From positions 1 to 64,000 of the forward strand of contig NZ_AOIB01000036.1 of the NCBI RefSeq assembly GCF_000337675.1: 64,000 nucleotides of DNA. The letters are read 5' to 3'. The notes beneath the pieces are model-generated. The model saw only the letters and a list, made by a program, of their open reading frames with translations. It was not told where the DNA came from and searched no databases. How positions within the stretch are numbered: position 1 is the first letter of the stretch; every line of letters begins with the position of its first letter. Position numbers and translations under genes: made by a program. Shown one piece after another: positions 15,261 to 23,977 of this stretch. The stretch is from Natronococcus amylolyticus DSM 10524. GTDB taxonomy: Archaea > Halobacteriota > Halobacteria > Halobacteriales > Natrialbaceae.

Positions 15261-18230
15261 ATGTCACGATCGACGCTCGATCTCGATCGTCGGGGGTTCC
15301 TCAAGGCCGGTGCTGCCGGGACGCTCGCGACGGCGGTCGGGGGGCGAACGCTCCTCGAGCGGGGGGAGGCACAGGACGACGACACTGTCGATCCCGACGC
15401 GGCTGACGAGCTGGTCAAGACGGTCTGTACGCACTGCTCGGTCGGCTGCGGCGTACAGATGGCCGTCGAGGACGACGCGCTCGTCGGCCAGGAGACGTGG
15501 GACGACAACCCGATCAACCGGGGCGGGCTCTGCTCGAAGGGGGCGTCGCTCGCGCAGTCGGTCAACTCCGACAAACGGCTGAAGGAGCCGCTGAAACTCG
15601 AGGACGGCGAGTGGACCCAGATGGAGTGGGGCGCGATCCTCGAGGAGATCACCGGCCGACTGGACGACATCCGCGAGGAGACCGGCCCCCACGCCACGAT
15701 GTGGGTCGGGTCGGCCAAACACACGAACGAGTGTGCGTACCTGATCCGGAAGCTGGCCGCGTTCTACGGGACGAACAACATCGACCACCAGGCGCGGATC
15801 TGTCACTCGACGACGGTGACCGGGATCGCCAACACCTGGGGCGTCGGCGCGATGACCAACAACAACAACGACATGCGCAACGTCGACGTTAACCTCATCA
15901 TCGGGCACAACCCGCTCGAGAGCCACCCCGTCGCCTGGCAGCACTTCCAGGAGGCCCAGCGCCGAGGTGGCAGACACATCGTCGCCGAGCCGCGGTACAC
16001 GAAGACGGCCGCCGCCGCCGACGACTACTACCACTTCCGGTCGGGCACCGACGTCGCGTTCATCTACGGGCTGATCCACCACATCGTCGAGAACGATCTC
16101 CACGACGAGGCGTTCATCGAGAGCCGCGTGATGGTACCGACCTGGGAGGAGTTCCGCGACGATGTCCTTCCCGAGTACGACCTCGAGACGGTTTCGGATA
16201 TCACCGGGACGTCCGAGGACGACCTCGCCGAACTCGCCGAGACGCTCGCCGACGCCGACGTGAGCTGCGTCGAGTGGGCGATGGGTGGAACCCAGCACAA
16301 CAACGCGACGGGCAACGTTCGGGCCTACGCGATGCTGAACCTGACGCTCGGCCACGCCGCCCAGTCCGGCGGCGGCACGCCCATCTATCGGGGCCACGAC
16401 AACGTTCAGGGCGCGACCGACCTCGGCGTCGACTCCGGGAACACGCCGGGCTACTACGGGCTCGACGAGGGCGCCTGGGAGCACTGGACGAGCGTCTGGA
16501 CCGAAACCGAGAGCACCTCCGGCGAGATCAGCTACGACGAACTGGTCGATCGGTTCCACTCGACCGAGCTGATGGAAAAGAACGGCTTTACTGTCGCCCG
16601 CTGGTTCGAGGGCGTCCTCGACGACGAGTGGGAGATCTACCAGCCCGATCCGCTCCGGGCGGCGGTCTTCTGGGGGCACGGCCTCGGCTCGCTCAGCGAG
16701 TACAAGCGGGTTCGGGAGGCGGTCAACGAACTCGAGTTCATCGTCAACGTCGACGTCTACCCCAACCAGGTCGCCGAGCTCGCCGACAGCGACACCGACG
16801 TCTACATGCTGCCGGCGGCGACCAACATGGAGGAAGCCGGCAGCGCCACCAACACCGGCCGGCAGCTCCAGTGGCGAAACCAGGCGATTACCCCGCGGCA
16901 CAACTCCCGGACGGACTGGGAGCTGCTGTGTGACTTCGCCGAGCATCTCGGCTTCGGCGAGCACTTCGACTACGACGAGCCCGAGGAGATCCTGCGGGAG
17001 ATCAACCTGGGTACGCGCTCGATTGGCTACGTCGGCCAGACGCCCGAACGGCTCAAGCTCCACCAGGAGCACGCGGAGCTGTTCAGCGTCGAGGATCTCC
17101 GGGCCGACCTCGAGGAGGACCACGAGCTGTACGACGAACTCGACGGCGACTACTACGGCCTGCCGTGGCCGTCCTGGCACGAGGACCACCCCGGGACGCC
17201 GATCCTCTACGACGCGTCGCTCCACCCCGCGGAAGGCGGCATGGACTTCCGTGCGAACTGGTGGGACGCGGCGGTCGACGAGGACGATCCCGAGGTCGAG
17301 CCCGAGGACCAACTCCGGGAGCCGTTCGAGCCGGAGTGGTGGGACGGCGAACTCGAGGGGGTCCCGCAGTACCCGCTGTTCTCGACCGTGCTGCCCGACC
17401 CCGAGACCCCGGCCGCGGCGACGCTCCCGGTGGAGTACGCCGAGGACGAGTCCCAGTCGGTCGCCGACACCGCCGAGGCGCTTGCCGACGAGGGGTACGA
17501 CGTCGACCTCGAGCGGTACGCGGCGTTCGACAACCCACAGCCCGACGCCCCGTGGGGTCGCGGCCGAGCCCGGATGAAAGCCTGGAACCTCGAGGACCAG
17601 ATTCCGGTTCACCGCGAGCCCGCGGTCACGCCGCGCGCGGATCTCGTCGAGGACTACCCGTGTAACGAGCGCGTCGAGGACCACTGGCGCGTCGAGCTCG
17701 ACAACGAACGGGTCCAGCAGGACAACATCGACGCCCACGAGGAGTACGATCTGGTCCTCACGTCGGGCCGGCAGGTCGAACACCAGGGCGCCGCCGCACA
17801 GACCCGCAGCACGCTCGGCACGGCATCGCGGTCGCCGATGATGTACCTGGAGCTCCATCCCGACGTCGGCGGCGACCTCGGCGTCGACGACGGCGAGTGG
17901 ATCGTCGTCGAGACGCCCCACGCCGAGATGGTCGTTCAGGCCAACGTCACCGAGCGGGTCGCCCCTGATCACGCGTTCGCCCCCTACCACTGGAGCGGCA
18001 TCCTCGAGGGGGAGAGTATGCTGGAGACGGTCCCCGAGGGGCTGGGACCGCTGGTGATCGGCGAGTCGATCAACGCCGGGACGGCGCCGGCCTACGACCG
18101 CGAGACCCAGATGCAGGAGACGAAGGTGACGTTATGTCGCGTCCGGGTGGCTGACGACGGCGAGATCCCGGAGCTGTCGGATCGGCAGCTTCAGTGGCAA
18201 GAACAGCGCATGAGCCGCCACAAGCGATAG
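15261..18230 (+). CDS. Formate dehydrogenase catalytic subunit, molybdopterin (Tat-exported)
   Basis: The 989-aa protein starts with a twin-arginine signal (DRRGFLKAGAAG). Cys56, Cys59, Cys63 and Cys91 bind a [4Fe-4S] cluster. The active-site motif QARICHSTTVTGIANTWG places Cys181-His182 where FdnG-type enzymes have selenocysteine-histidine, so this is a cysteine variant. GAMTNNNNDMRNVD and the C-terminal molybdopterin dinucleotide-binding domain (QVEHQGAAAQTRS ... HWSGILEGE) complete the fold. It oxidises formate to CO2 on the outer face. The iron-sulfur and NrfD-type subunits follow directly. TATA-like CATATTTATTA lies about 30 bp upstream. Formate from PurU (39190-40167) is a plausible substrate source. 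Confidence 0.88.
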   Translation: MSRSTLDLDRRGFLKAGAAGTLATAVGGRTLLERGEAQDDDTVDPDAADELVKTVCTHCSVGCGVQMAVEDDALVGQETWDDNPINRGGLCSKGASLAQSVNSDKRLKEPLKLEDGEWTQMEWGAILEEITGRLDDIREETGPHATMWVGSAKHTNECAYLIRKLAAFYGTNNIDHQARICHSTTVTGIANTWGVGAMTNNNNDMRNVDVNLIIGHNPLESHPVAWQHFQEAQRRGGRHIVAEPRYTKTAAAADDYYHFRSGTDVAFIYGLIHHIVENDLHDEAFIESRVMVPTWEEFRDDVLPEYDLETVSDITGTSEDDLAELAETLADADVSCVEWAMGGTQHNNATGNVRAYAMLNLTLGHAAQSGGGTPIYRGHDNVQGATDLGVDSGNTPGYYGLDEGAWEHWTSVWTETESTSGEISYDELVDRFHSTELMEKNGFTVARWFEGVLDDEWEIYQPDPLRAAVFWGHGLGSLSEYKRVREAVNELEFIVNVDVYPNQVAELADSDTDVYMLPAATNMEEAGSATNTGRQLQWRNQAITPRHNSRTDWELLCDFAEHLGFGEHFDYDEPEEILREINLGTRSIGYVGQTPERLKLHQEHAELFSVEDLRADLEEDHELYDELDGDYYGLPWPSWHEDHPGTPILYDASLHPAEGGMDFRANWWDAAVDEDDPEVEPEDQLREPFEPEWWDGELEGVPQYPLFSTVLPDPETPAAATLPVEYAEDESQSVADTAEALADEGYDVDLERYAAFDNPQPDAPWGRGRARMKAWNLEDQIPVHREPAVTPRADLVEDYPCNERVEDHWRVELDNERVQQDNIDAHEEYDLVLTSGRQVEHQGAAAQTRSTLGTASRSPMMYLELHPDVGGDLGVDDGEWIVVETPHAEMVVQANVTERVAPDHAFAPYHWSGILEGESMLETVPEGLGPLVIGESINAGTAPAYDRETQMQETKVTLCRVRVADDGEIPELSDRQLQWQEQRMSRHKR

Positions 18231-18239
18231 GTGAAACCG

Positions 18240-18842
18240 ATGAGCACACACCAATCAGACGGAGGAACGGCCCGGGTAATCCCGAACTGGGAGTCCTGTA
18301 TCGACTGCGGCGCCTGCGAGGTCGCGTGTCAGCGAACGTGGGACCTGCCGCCCGAAAGCGACCGGATTCAGGTCGTCGCGCTCGCCCACGGCACGGAGGA
18401 CGAGACGAACAAGCCGATGCAGTGTTACAACTGCGCCGAAGCGCCCTGCGTCGAGGTCTGCCCGACCGACGCGCTTCGGTTTCGAGACAACGGCACCGTC
18501 CGGGTGGACGCGGGGATGTGCATCGGCTGTCACTACTGCGGCGTCGGCTGTCCGTTCGGCGCCCCCCAGTACCCCGACGCCGAGGTCCCCGAGGCCGAGG
18601 AAGCGTCGCCGCTGGGCGCCCGCGGGAACGGCCTGATGGACAAGTGCACGACCTGTGAGCCACGCCAGGAGCAGGGCCTCGAGCCAGCCTGCTCCTCGGA
18701 GTGTCCGACTGACGCGTTGCTGTTCGGCACGCCCGACGAACTCTCGGAAAAACTCGAGGAAGACCACGTCTCGACGCCGTTCTCCGACGAGGCTGCACGG
18801 ATCGTCTTCGGAGACGACGCGGACGAAATCATGGGGGAGTGA
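18240..18842 (+). CDS. Formate dehydrogenase iron-sulfur subunit (four [4Fe-4S])
   Basis: The 200-aa protein starts at ATG 18240, preceded by a GGTGA ribosome-binding site. An in-frame GTG at 18231 is less likely. Four cysteine groups match DmsB/FdnH-type electron-transfer subunits: CIDCGACEVAC, CYNCAEAPCVEVCP, CIGCHYCGVGCPFG, and CTTC with CSSECPTD. It should relay electrons from the molybdopterin subunit to the membrane subunit. No C-terminal membrane helix is present, unlike FdnH, so it is held by the NrfD-type partner. It follows the catalytic gene by 9 bp. Confidence 0.88.
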   Translation: MSTHQSDGGTARVIPNWESCIDCGACEVACQRTWDLPPESDRIQVVALAHGTEDETNKPMQCYNCAEAPCVEVCPTDALRFRDNGTVRVDAGMCIGCHYCGVGCPFGAPQYPDAEVPEAEEASPLGARGNGLMDKCTTCEPRQEQGLEPACSSECPTDALLFGTPDELSEKLEEDHVSTPFSDEAARIVFGDDADEIMGE

Positions 18843-18848
18843 TACACG

Positions 18849-19985
18849 ATGGCAACAGAAATCGCGTTCGAACTTCCGTACACGGAGTGGAACTGGCGAA
18901 TCGGCGTCTACATCGCCATGATCGGGATCGCCGGCGGGGCGTACCTGACCGGCTACGTCGCGGACCTCCTCTCGGCGAGGAGCAACGCGAGCGAGCACGG
19001 TCGGATCGCCAAGTACGGCTACCTCGTCGGACTGCTCGGACTAGCGATCGGCCCGCCGGTCCTGCTGTCGCACCTCGCGACGCCGTTCCGGGCGATGCTG
19101 ATCCCGCTGACGATGACGAACCTCGGCTCGTGGATGGCCATCGGGGCGTACATGCTGCTCGGGTTCGGCCTGGGCTCGTTCCTGATGTTCGTCTGGGTCG
19201 CGTTCGGGGCGAGCCGACCGCACTCACCGACCGTCGCCGAGGGGAGCGAGGGAACGCTCGCGGCCGACGGCGGACGGGACGTCGCCTCCGACGGCGGAGC
19301 CGAGGACGGACCCGCCAGGGCTGCAACGGGGGGGACGACCGGCGGGATCCGGGGCATCCTCGAGCGTCTCGGACTCGTAGACCGGCTCGACTCGCTCGCC
19401 GACTACACCCGCCCCTCGGAGCCGATCCGCCTCGCGCTCGGGGGCGTCTTTGCGATCTTCGCCGCCGGCGTCCTCGTCTACTCGGCGATGGCGTACGGCT
19501 CCGGGGCGACCGAACGGGTCGCGCTGTGGGACAAGACGTTCCTGGTTCCGGTCCAGATTTTCGGCGGGCTCGGCGCGGGGCTGGCCGTCTCCGTCGGGCT
19601 GACGGCGGTCGCCGACCGGTCCGTCAGCCCGACGATCCAGAACTACGCGCTCGGCGCCGCCGGACTGCTGGCGGCGACGCTGGCGGCGGTGCTCGCGACC
19701 GTCTTCCTGCTACCGGAGCAGGTTCCCGCGGCCGAGCCGGCGGTACAGAACCTGCTGACCACTCACGCGACGCTGTTCGTCGGCGTCGTCGTGATCGCCG
19801 GGCTGATCGTGCCGATCCTGCTGTCGGTCGGAACGGTCGTCGGCCAGCGTCGCGACGCGGTCTCGGCGACCGCTGCGGCGACGTCCTACGCCATCGCCGG
19901 GCTGCTGGTGATCGCCGGTAAGGTCGCCCTCGCGCTGGCGTACCTGCTCGCAGCCGAGTTCACGCCGATTCCGCTCCCGGTCTGA
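18849..19985 (+). CDS. NrfD/PsrC-type membrane subunit of formate dehydrogenase
   Basis: The 378-aa protein has eight to nine predicted membrane helices and begins with the NrfD-like TEWNWRIGVYIAMIGIAGGAYLTGY. A hydrophilic loop around residues 125-175 is glycine/aspartate-rich. NrfD-family proteins lack haem and pass electrons to quinone, so electrons from formate would enter the menaquinone pool here. Classical formate dehydrogenase N uses a cytochrome b instead. The gene begins 6 bp after the iron-sulfur gene and closes the operon. Confidence 0.85.
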   Translation: MATEIAFELPYTEWNWRIGVYIAMIGIAGGAYLTGYVADLLSARSNASEHGRIAKYGYLVGLLGLAIGPPVLLSHLATPFRAMLIPLTMTNLGSWMAIGAYMLLGFGLGSFLMFVWVAFGASRPHSPTVAEGSEGTLAADGGRDVASDGGAEDGPARAATGGTTGGIRGILERLGLVDRLDSLADYTRPSEPIRLALGGVFAIFAAGVLVYSAMAYGSGATERVALWDKTFLVPVQIFGGLGAGLAVSVGLTAVADRSVSPTIQNYALGAAGLLAATLAAVLATVFLLPEQVPAAEPAVQNLLTTHATLFVGVVVIAGLIVPILLSVGTVVGQRRDAVSATAAATSYAIAGLLVIAGKVALALAYLLAAEFTPIPLPV

Positions 19986-20079
19986 CCTCCATCCGCTACC
20001 TCGGCTGTGGGTGCGAGCGTGGATGGAGTTCCGGCTGTAACCCGAACGGATAGGCAACCCGACACCGTAGCCCCCGGTG

Positions 20080-20856
20080 ATGACGTCTCCTCGAGATGAC
20101 TGGGACGCGACCGCCTACGACGACGACCACTCGTTCGTCTACGAGTACGGCAGGGACCTGCTCGAGCTCCTCGAGCCGACCGCCGGCGAGCGTGTACTCG
20201 ACCTCGGCTGTGGAACGGGGGAGCTGACGGCGGCGGTGAGCGACGCGGGCGCGACCGCCGTCGGGATCGACAGCTCCGCCAAGATGATTGCGACCGCCCG
20301 CGAGACCCACCCCGATTGTTCGTTCGTTCGCGCCGACGCGACGACGTTCGCTTCCGACGAGCCGTTCGACGCCGTGCTCTCGAACGCGGCCTTACACTGG
20401 ATCGACGACCAGGATGCCGTCCTCGAGACCGTGCAGAACGCGCTTCGGCCGGGCGGCCGGTTCGTCGCGGAGCTAGGCGGGACGGGTAACGTCCGAGCGA
20501 TCGTCGACGCGCTCGAGGCCGAACTCGCTGACCGCGGATACGACGCCGACCACCCCTGGTACTTCCCGTCGATCGGCGAGTACGCGCCCCGGCTCGAGGC
20601 CCACGGGTTCGAGGTGCGCTCGGCGGAACTGTTCGACCGACCGACGGAACTCGAGAACGGTGCGGACGGCCTCGCGAACTGGATCGGGATGTTCGGCGAC
20701 GAATTCTTCGAGGGGGTTCCCGACGCCGAGCGTGACGCAATCGTCGAGGGGGTCGAGGACCGACTTCGTCCGACGCTGTTCCGCGACGGCTCGTGGGTTG
20801 CCGACTACCGTCGGCTTCGCTTCGTCGCGGTTGCGGACGCCCTCTCAGGAGAATAG
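20080..20856 (+). CDS. Class I SAM-dependent methyltransferase
   Basis: The 258-aa protein carries SAM-binding motif I as VLDLGCGTGELT (around residues 39-50), motif II acidic VGIDSS, and FDAVLSNAALHWIDD around residue 100. That last motif is typical of the trans-aconitate 2-methyltransferase/UbiE-like subgroup. The C-terminal half (GFEVRSAELFDRPTELENGADGLANWIGMF) also fits that subgroup. ATG 20080 is preferred over an adjacent GTG at 20077. The gene stands alone. The methyl acceptor is unknown. Confidence 0.82.
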   Translation: MTSPRDDWDATAYDDDHSFVYEYGRDLLELLEPTAGERVLDLGCGTGELTAAVSDAGATAVGIDSSAKMIATARETHPDCSFVRADATTFASDEPFDAVLSNAALHWIDDQDAVLETVQNALRPGGRFVAELGGTGNVRAIVDALEAELADRGYDADHPWYFPSIGEYAPRLEAHGFEVRSAELFDRPTELENGADGLANWIGMFGDEFFEGVPDAERDAIVEGVEDRLRPTLFRDGSWVADYRRLRFVAVADALSGE

Positions 20857-20914
20857 TGGTGGTGTGCAGAAGAGGCTACTTTGTTAAATAGTCACCTATT
20901 GCAGCTGTTCGGAA

Positions 20915-21100
20915 TTAGGTACCTACCGAGGAGACGAGCAGATACCCGACGTAGACGAGGAGCGCGAGCACGGCCAGCGAGACGATCGTGCTCACGATCC
21001 ACGTCACGAGCCCGAACACGAGCGCGATAAGCTCGAGCACGAGCCAGAGGACGACGATGCCGGCGACGGCGAGGCCGACGATCCGCAGTGGACGTGTCAT
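20915..21100 (-). CDS. Small membrane protein (61 aa)
   Basis: From ATG 21098-21100 the protein has 61 residues with two hydrophobic helices, about 7-29 and 33-57, and almost no polar loop. Codon use matches the neighbourhood. Similar two-helix microproteins are frequent and uncharacterised in haloarchaea. A longer frame starting at 21181 was rejected because its extension is basic and lacks homology-like features. Confidence 0.5.
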   Translation of the reverse strand: MTRPLRIVGLAVAGIVVLWLVLELIALVFGLVTWIVSTIVSLAVLALLVYVGYLLVSSVGT

Positions 21101-21682
21101 ACCCGAAAATACCGCATGAGCCGATATGAGTGTTTTCGCCGATCGACGAACCACGCGGGCCAGACCCATCGGCTTGCGCAACCGACGAAAGCGAACTTGG
21201 CCCGGTCCCGAGACGAGTCGACAGCCCGTTCCAATCGTGCTGTGCGTTTCTAGTACATTGTTGGAAATAGGTAGAACTGCTCGTGCTGAGCTCAGGGTAA
21301 CACTACCGATCAGCTCAGTAGTTACCTATTACACCTCTTCCTCGGAGCGGGTTCTCGAGAACAGGCGGCGTGCGACAGGGAGAGGTTTTGACGAGGCCCG
21401 TTCCGGATCGGAGCGGACGAGAGAGAAACCGAACGTATACCCTTCTATTCCGAGCAGCAGTCTAGCATCGTTTCTAATAACTTGAAGAAATTACCTGATT
21501 ACGGATAGTTTTCGAATCGATCGGTGAACCCGAAATGTCAGTTTGTCAATCACTCCACTCACCCAGGCGGACGGAGCTTGTCGATTGCACACGGCGGCCG
21601 TCCCGGTCGCGTGGAACACAATCGAGCCCTCGTCCGGGTGACGAACCGCTACGTTCAAGCCCGCGATCGAGAAAGCATTCAT
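21101..21682. other. Gene-poor spacer upstream of KDPG aldolase
   Basis: In these 582 bp I find no convincing gene. Part is AT-rich (around 21245-21345 and 21420-21500). The words ACCTATTGCAG (near 20890) and ACCTATTACAC (near 21325) look alike but are isolated. It probably holds the promoter of the aldolase gene near 21640-21680. Confidence 0.35.
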
Positions 21683-22336
21683 ATGCCCCAATCGAACGCC
21701 GTCGAACGACAAATCGGCGACAGCGGCGTCGTCGCGGTGCTCCGCGGGATCGACGAGGATCGGATCACCCCCGTCGCTCGAGCGATCCACGACGCCGGAG
21801 TCGGCGCGATCGAAGTGACCGCCGACGGAACTCGCGTTCGCGAGAAGGTCGCGGCCGTCGACCGCGAACTGCGCGACACCGACGCCGTCGTCGGTGCGGG
21901 GACCGTCCGCGACGCCGCGACGGCGGCGTCGGTCGTCGACGCGGGGGCGACGTTCGTCCTCGCGCCCGACTGCAACCCCGACGTGATCCGAGCGTGCAAC
22001 CGTCACGGCGTCGTCTCGATCCCCGGCGTCACGACGCCGACGGAGGCCGTAACGGCGATCGAGGCCGGTGCCGACATCCTGAAACTGTTTCCGGCAGCGA
22101 CCGTCGGTCCAGACCACGTCGGCGCGCTGCAGGGTCCGCTCAGAGACGTTCGCGTCGTGCCGACCGGAGGTGTCTCCGTCGACAACGTCGCGTCGTTTTT
22201 CGACGCGGGAGCGTTCGCCGTCGGCGTCGGCAGCGCGATCGTCGACGACGACGCGATCGCGGACGGCGACATGGCTCGGGTCCGGGAGACCGCCACCGAG
22301 TTCGTCGCCGCGGTCGAGTCTGCTCGGTCCGGGTAG
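21683..22336 (+). CDS. 2-keto-3-deoxy-6-phosphogluconate (KDPG) aldolase, bacterial type
   Basis: From ATG 21683 the protein has 217 residues, the usual length for class I KDPG/KHG aldolases. VVAVLRGIDEDR starts the barrel, Glu44 lies in GAIEVT, and GAGTVRDA follows. Lys134 in DILKLFPA is the Schiff-base lysine. PTGGVSVDN and AVGVGSAI bind phosphate. It cleaves KDPG to pyruvate and glyceraldehyde 3-phosphate in the semi-phosphorylative Entner-Doudoroff route used by haloarchaea. No kinase or dehydratase gene is adjacent. A role with 4-hydroxy-2-oxoglutarate is possible. Confidence 0.87.
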   Translation: MPQSNAVERQIGDSGVVAVLRGIDEDRITPVARAIHDAGVGAIEVTADGTRVREKVAAVDRELRDTDAVVGAGTVRDAATAASVVDAGATFVLAPDCNPDVIRACNRHGVVSIPGVTTPTEAVTAIEAGADILKLFPAATVGPDHVGALQGPLRDVRVVPTGGVSVDNVASFFDAGAFAVGVGSAIVDDDAIADGDMARVRETATEFVAAVESARSG

Positions 22337-22654
22337 GGACGCCGCTACTCGAGCGCCCTCGCTGTTCCCTCGAGCGACCTCATGCGGGCTCGAGCGAGCC
22401 GTCGAGCGATTCTCGGACCGTCGGACGACAGCCCGGCCGCCCGCCGAGGAGTGATTCTATACACCCATATGACTGTAAACAGCCGGCTGAGCGGTACACC
22501 GGAAAACACGACCTGTTCGACCACCCACATATAATGGGACGATGTTAGGAAGCGAACGACGCCTCGAGTCGTCGCCCGCCGACCGGTTCCCGACGGGTCC
22601 CCCGTTCGCGTTCGTAATATCAAACGCTTTGTCGTCGTACTCGAGACCTCCCGT
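22337..22654. other. Spacer between KDPG aldolase and MFS gene
   Basis: No gene is apparent in these 318 bp. AT-rich words at 22455-22480 (TTCTATACACCCATATG) and at 22610-22630 (GTAATATCAAACG) are promoter candidates. The second lies about 30 bp before the MFS start. Confidence 0.35.
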
Positions 22655-23956
22655 ATGGACTACTGGTCGTCGCCGAGGAACCGTCGCTGGCTGCTATGGG
22701 GGATTCTGGCCGTCTCCTTCCTGCTGGTCAACGTCTACCGGCTCTCGACGGCCGTACTCGCCGACGACCTGATGGCGGCGTTTCGGACGACCGGCGGGCA
22801 GCTCGGCACGCTCCACGCCGTCTTCTTCCTCGTCTACGCCCTGATGCAGCTGCCGACGGGCATCCTCGTCGACCGGATCGGTATCCGTCGAACGGCGGCG
22901 ATCGGCGCGGTGACCATGAACGCCGGCGCGCTCTGGTTCGCGCTCGCAGAGGGGTACCCGTCTGCGCTGGGCGGTCGGCTGGTGATCGGACTCGGCGGCA
23001 GCGTGATCTTCGTCTGCATGCTGCGGTTCTGTGCCAGCTGGTACCGCGTCGACGAGTTCGGCACGATGAACGGCCTGAGCTTCGCCGTCGGCGGCGTCGG
23101 CGGCGTGCTCGCGACGACGCCCCTGGCCGTGCTGGTGGACGCGACCGGCTGGCGAACCTCGCTGTCGATGCTCGCGGCCGTCGGACTGGTCGCTGCCGTC
23201 GTGACGGCGCTCGTCGTCCGAGACTCGCCGGAACGTGCGGGGTTCGAACCGATCGAGGGGGTTCCCGAGCAGTCCCGGCTCACGCTGGGAGAGGTCCGGA
23301 CCCACGGCGCCACCGTCCTGCGCGATCGGTGGACGTGGGTCGTCAGCGTCCTGCTGTTCTGTACGGGCGGGGTGAATCTCACGCTGTTCGGCCTCTGGGG
23401 GATCCCCTACGTCGTCCAGGTGTACGACACCTCGGTGACCGTGGCGTCGCTGTGTACGCTGCTCGGCGGCGTCGGGAGCGCCGTCGGCCCGCCCGCGTTC
23501 GGCTGGCTCTCCGACCGCCTCGAGCGCCGAACCGAGTTCATCGTCGGCGGCGGGCTCCTCTACACCGGTGCGCTCGCGCTGCTCGCGATCGTCGGCGACC
23601 CCCCGCTCGTGGTCGTCGGAGCCGTCTTCTTCGTGGCCGGCGCGCTGCTGGGGACGTTCGTCCTCACCTACCCCCTGATCAAGGAGCGCCACTCGAGCCG
23701 GGCAAGCGGGATCTCGCTGGGCGCGATCAACGGAGCCTCGTTCTTCGGCGCCGCCGTCTTTCCGACGGCGATGGGGTGGGTGCTCGACGCCTACTGGACC
23801 GGGGAGTTCGTCGGCGGCGTCCGCGTCTACACGGTGACGGGGTACCGGGTCGCCTTCGGGATCGCCGCCGTCGCGGGGCTCGTGACGATTGCCTGTGCGA
23901 TCTGGCTTCACCGTCGAGCTAACGCCGTCAACGCCGTCGACGCCATCGACGCGTGA
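22655..23956 (+). CDS. MFS transporter
   Basis: The 433-aa protein has 12 hydrophobic segments with a central loop near residues 185-215. Motif A reads PTGILVDRIGIRRTA in the first half and FGWLSDRLERRTE in the second. The N-terminal DLMAAFRTTGGQLGTLHAVFFLVYALMQLPTG context resembles the hexuronate/phthalate-type branch. It ends 21 bp from the convergent stop of the Rieske-type gene and follows the KDPG aldolase gene. A sugar-acid substrate is conceivable but not shown. Confidence 0.8.
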   Translation: MDYWSSPRNRRWLLWGILAVSFLLVNVYRLSTAVLADDLMAAFRTTGGQLGTLHAVFFLVYALMQLPTGILVDRIGIRRTAAIGAVTMNAGALWFALAEGYPSALGGRLVIGLGGSVIFVCMLRFCASWYRVDEFGTMNGLSFAVGGVGGVLATTPLAVLVDATGWRTSLSMLAAVGLVAAVVTALVVRDSPERAGFEPIEGVPEQSRLTLGEVRTHGATVLRDRWTWVVSVLLFCTGGVNLTLFGLWGIPYVVQVYDTSVTVASLCTLLGGVGSAVGPPAFGWLSDRLERRTEFIVGGGLLYTGALALLAIVGDPPLVVVGAVFFVAGALLGTFVLTYPLIKERHSSRASGISLGAINGASFFGAAVFPTAMGWVLDAYWTGEFVGGVRVYTVTGYRVAFGIAAVAGLVTIACAIWLHRRANAVNAVDAIDA

Positions 23957-23977
23957 GTGGGGTCAGCCGCTCGAGAA

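Noticed and set aside
15440-15840. Possible selenocysteine in the formate dehydrogenase
   Set aside because: The active-site codon encodes cysteine (Cys181), no in-frame TGA occurs there, and haloarchaea are not known for selenocysteine.
15264-17990. Very long open frame on the minus strand opposite the formate dehydrogenase gene
   Set aside because: It is an antisense shadow caused by GC-rich third positions. The plus-strand frame has all molybdopterin enzyme motifs.
23238-23250. GGTTCGAACC word resembling a tRNA T-arm (also near 49730-49740)
   Set aside because: Both lie inside conserved coding regions (MFS, sugar phosphotransferase) and no acceptor stem or anticodon arm can be drawn.
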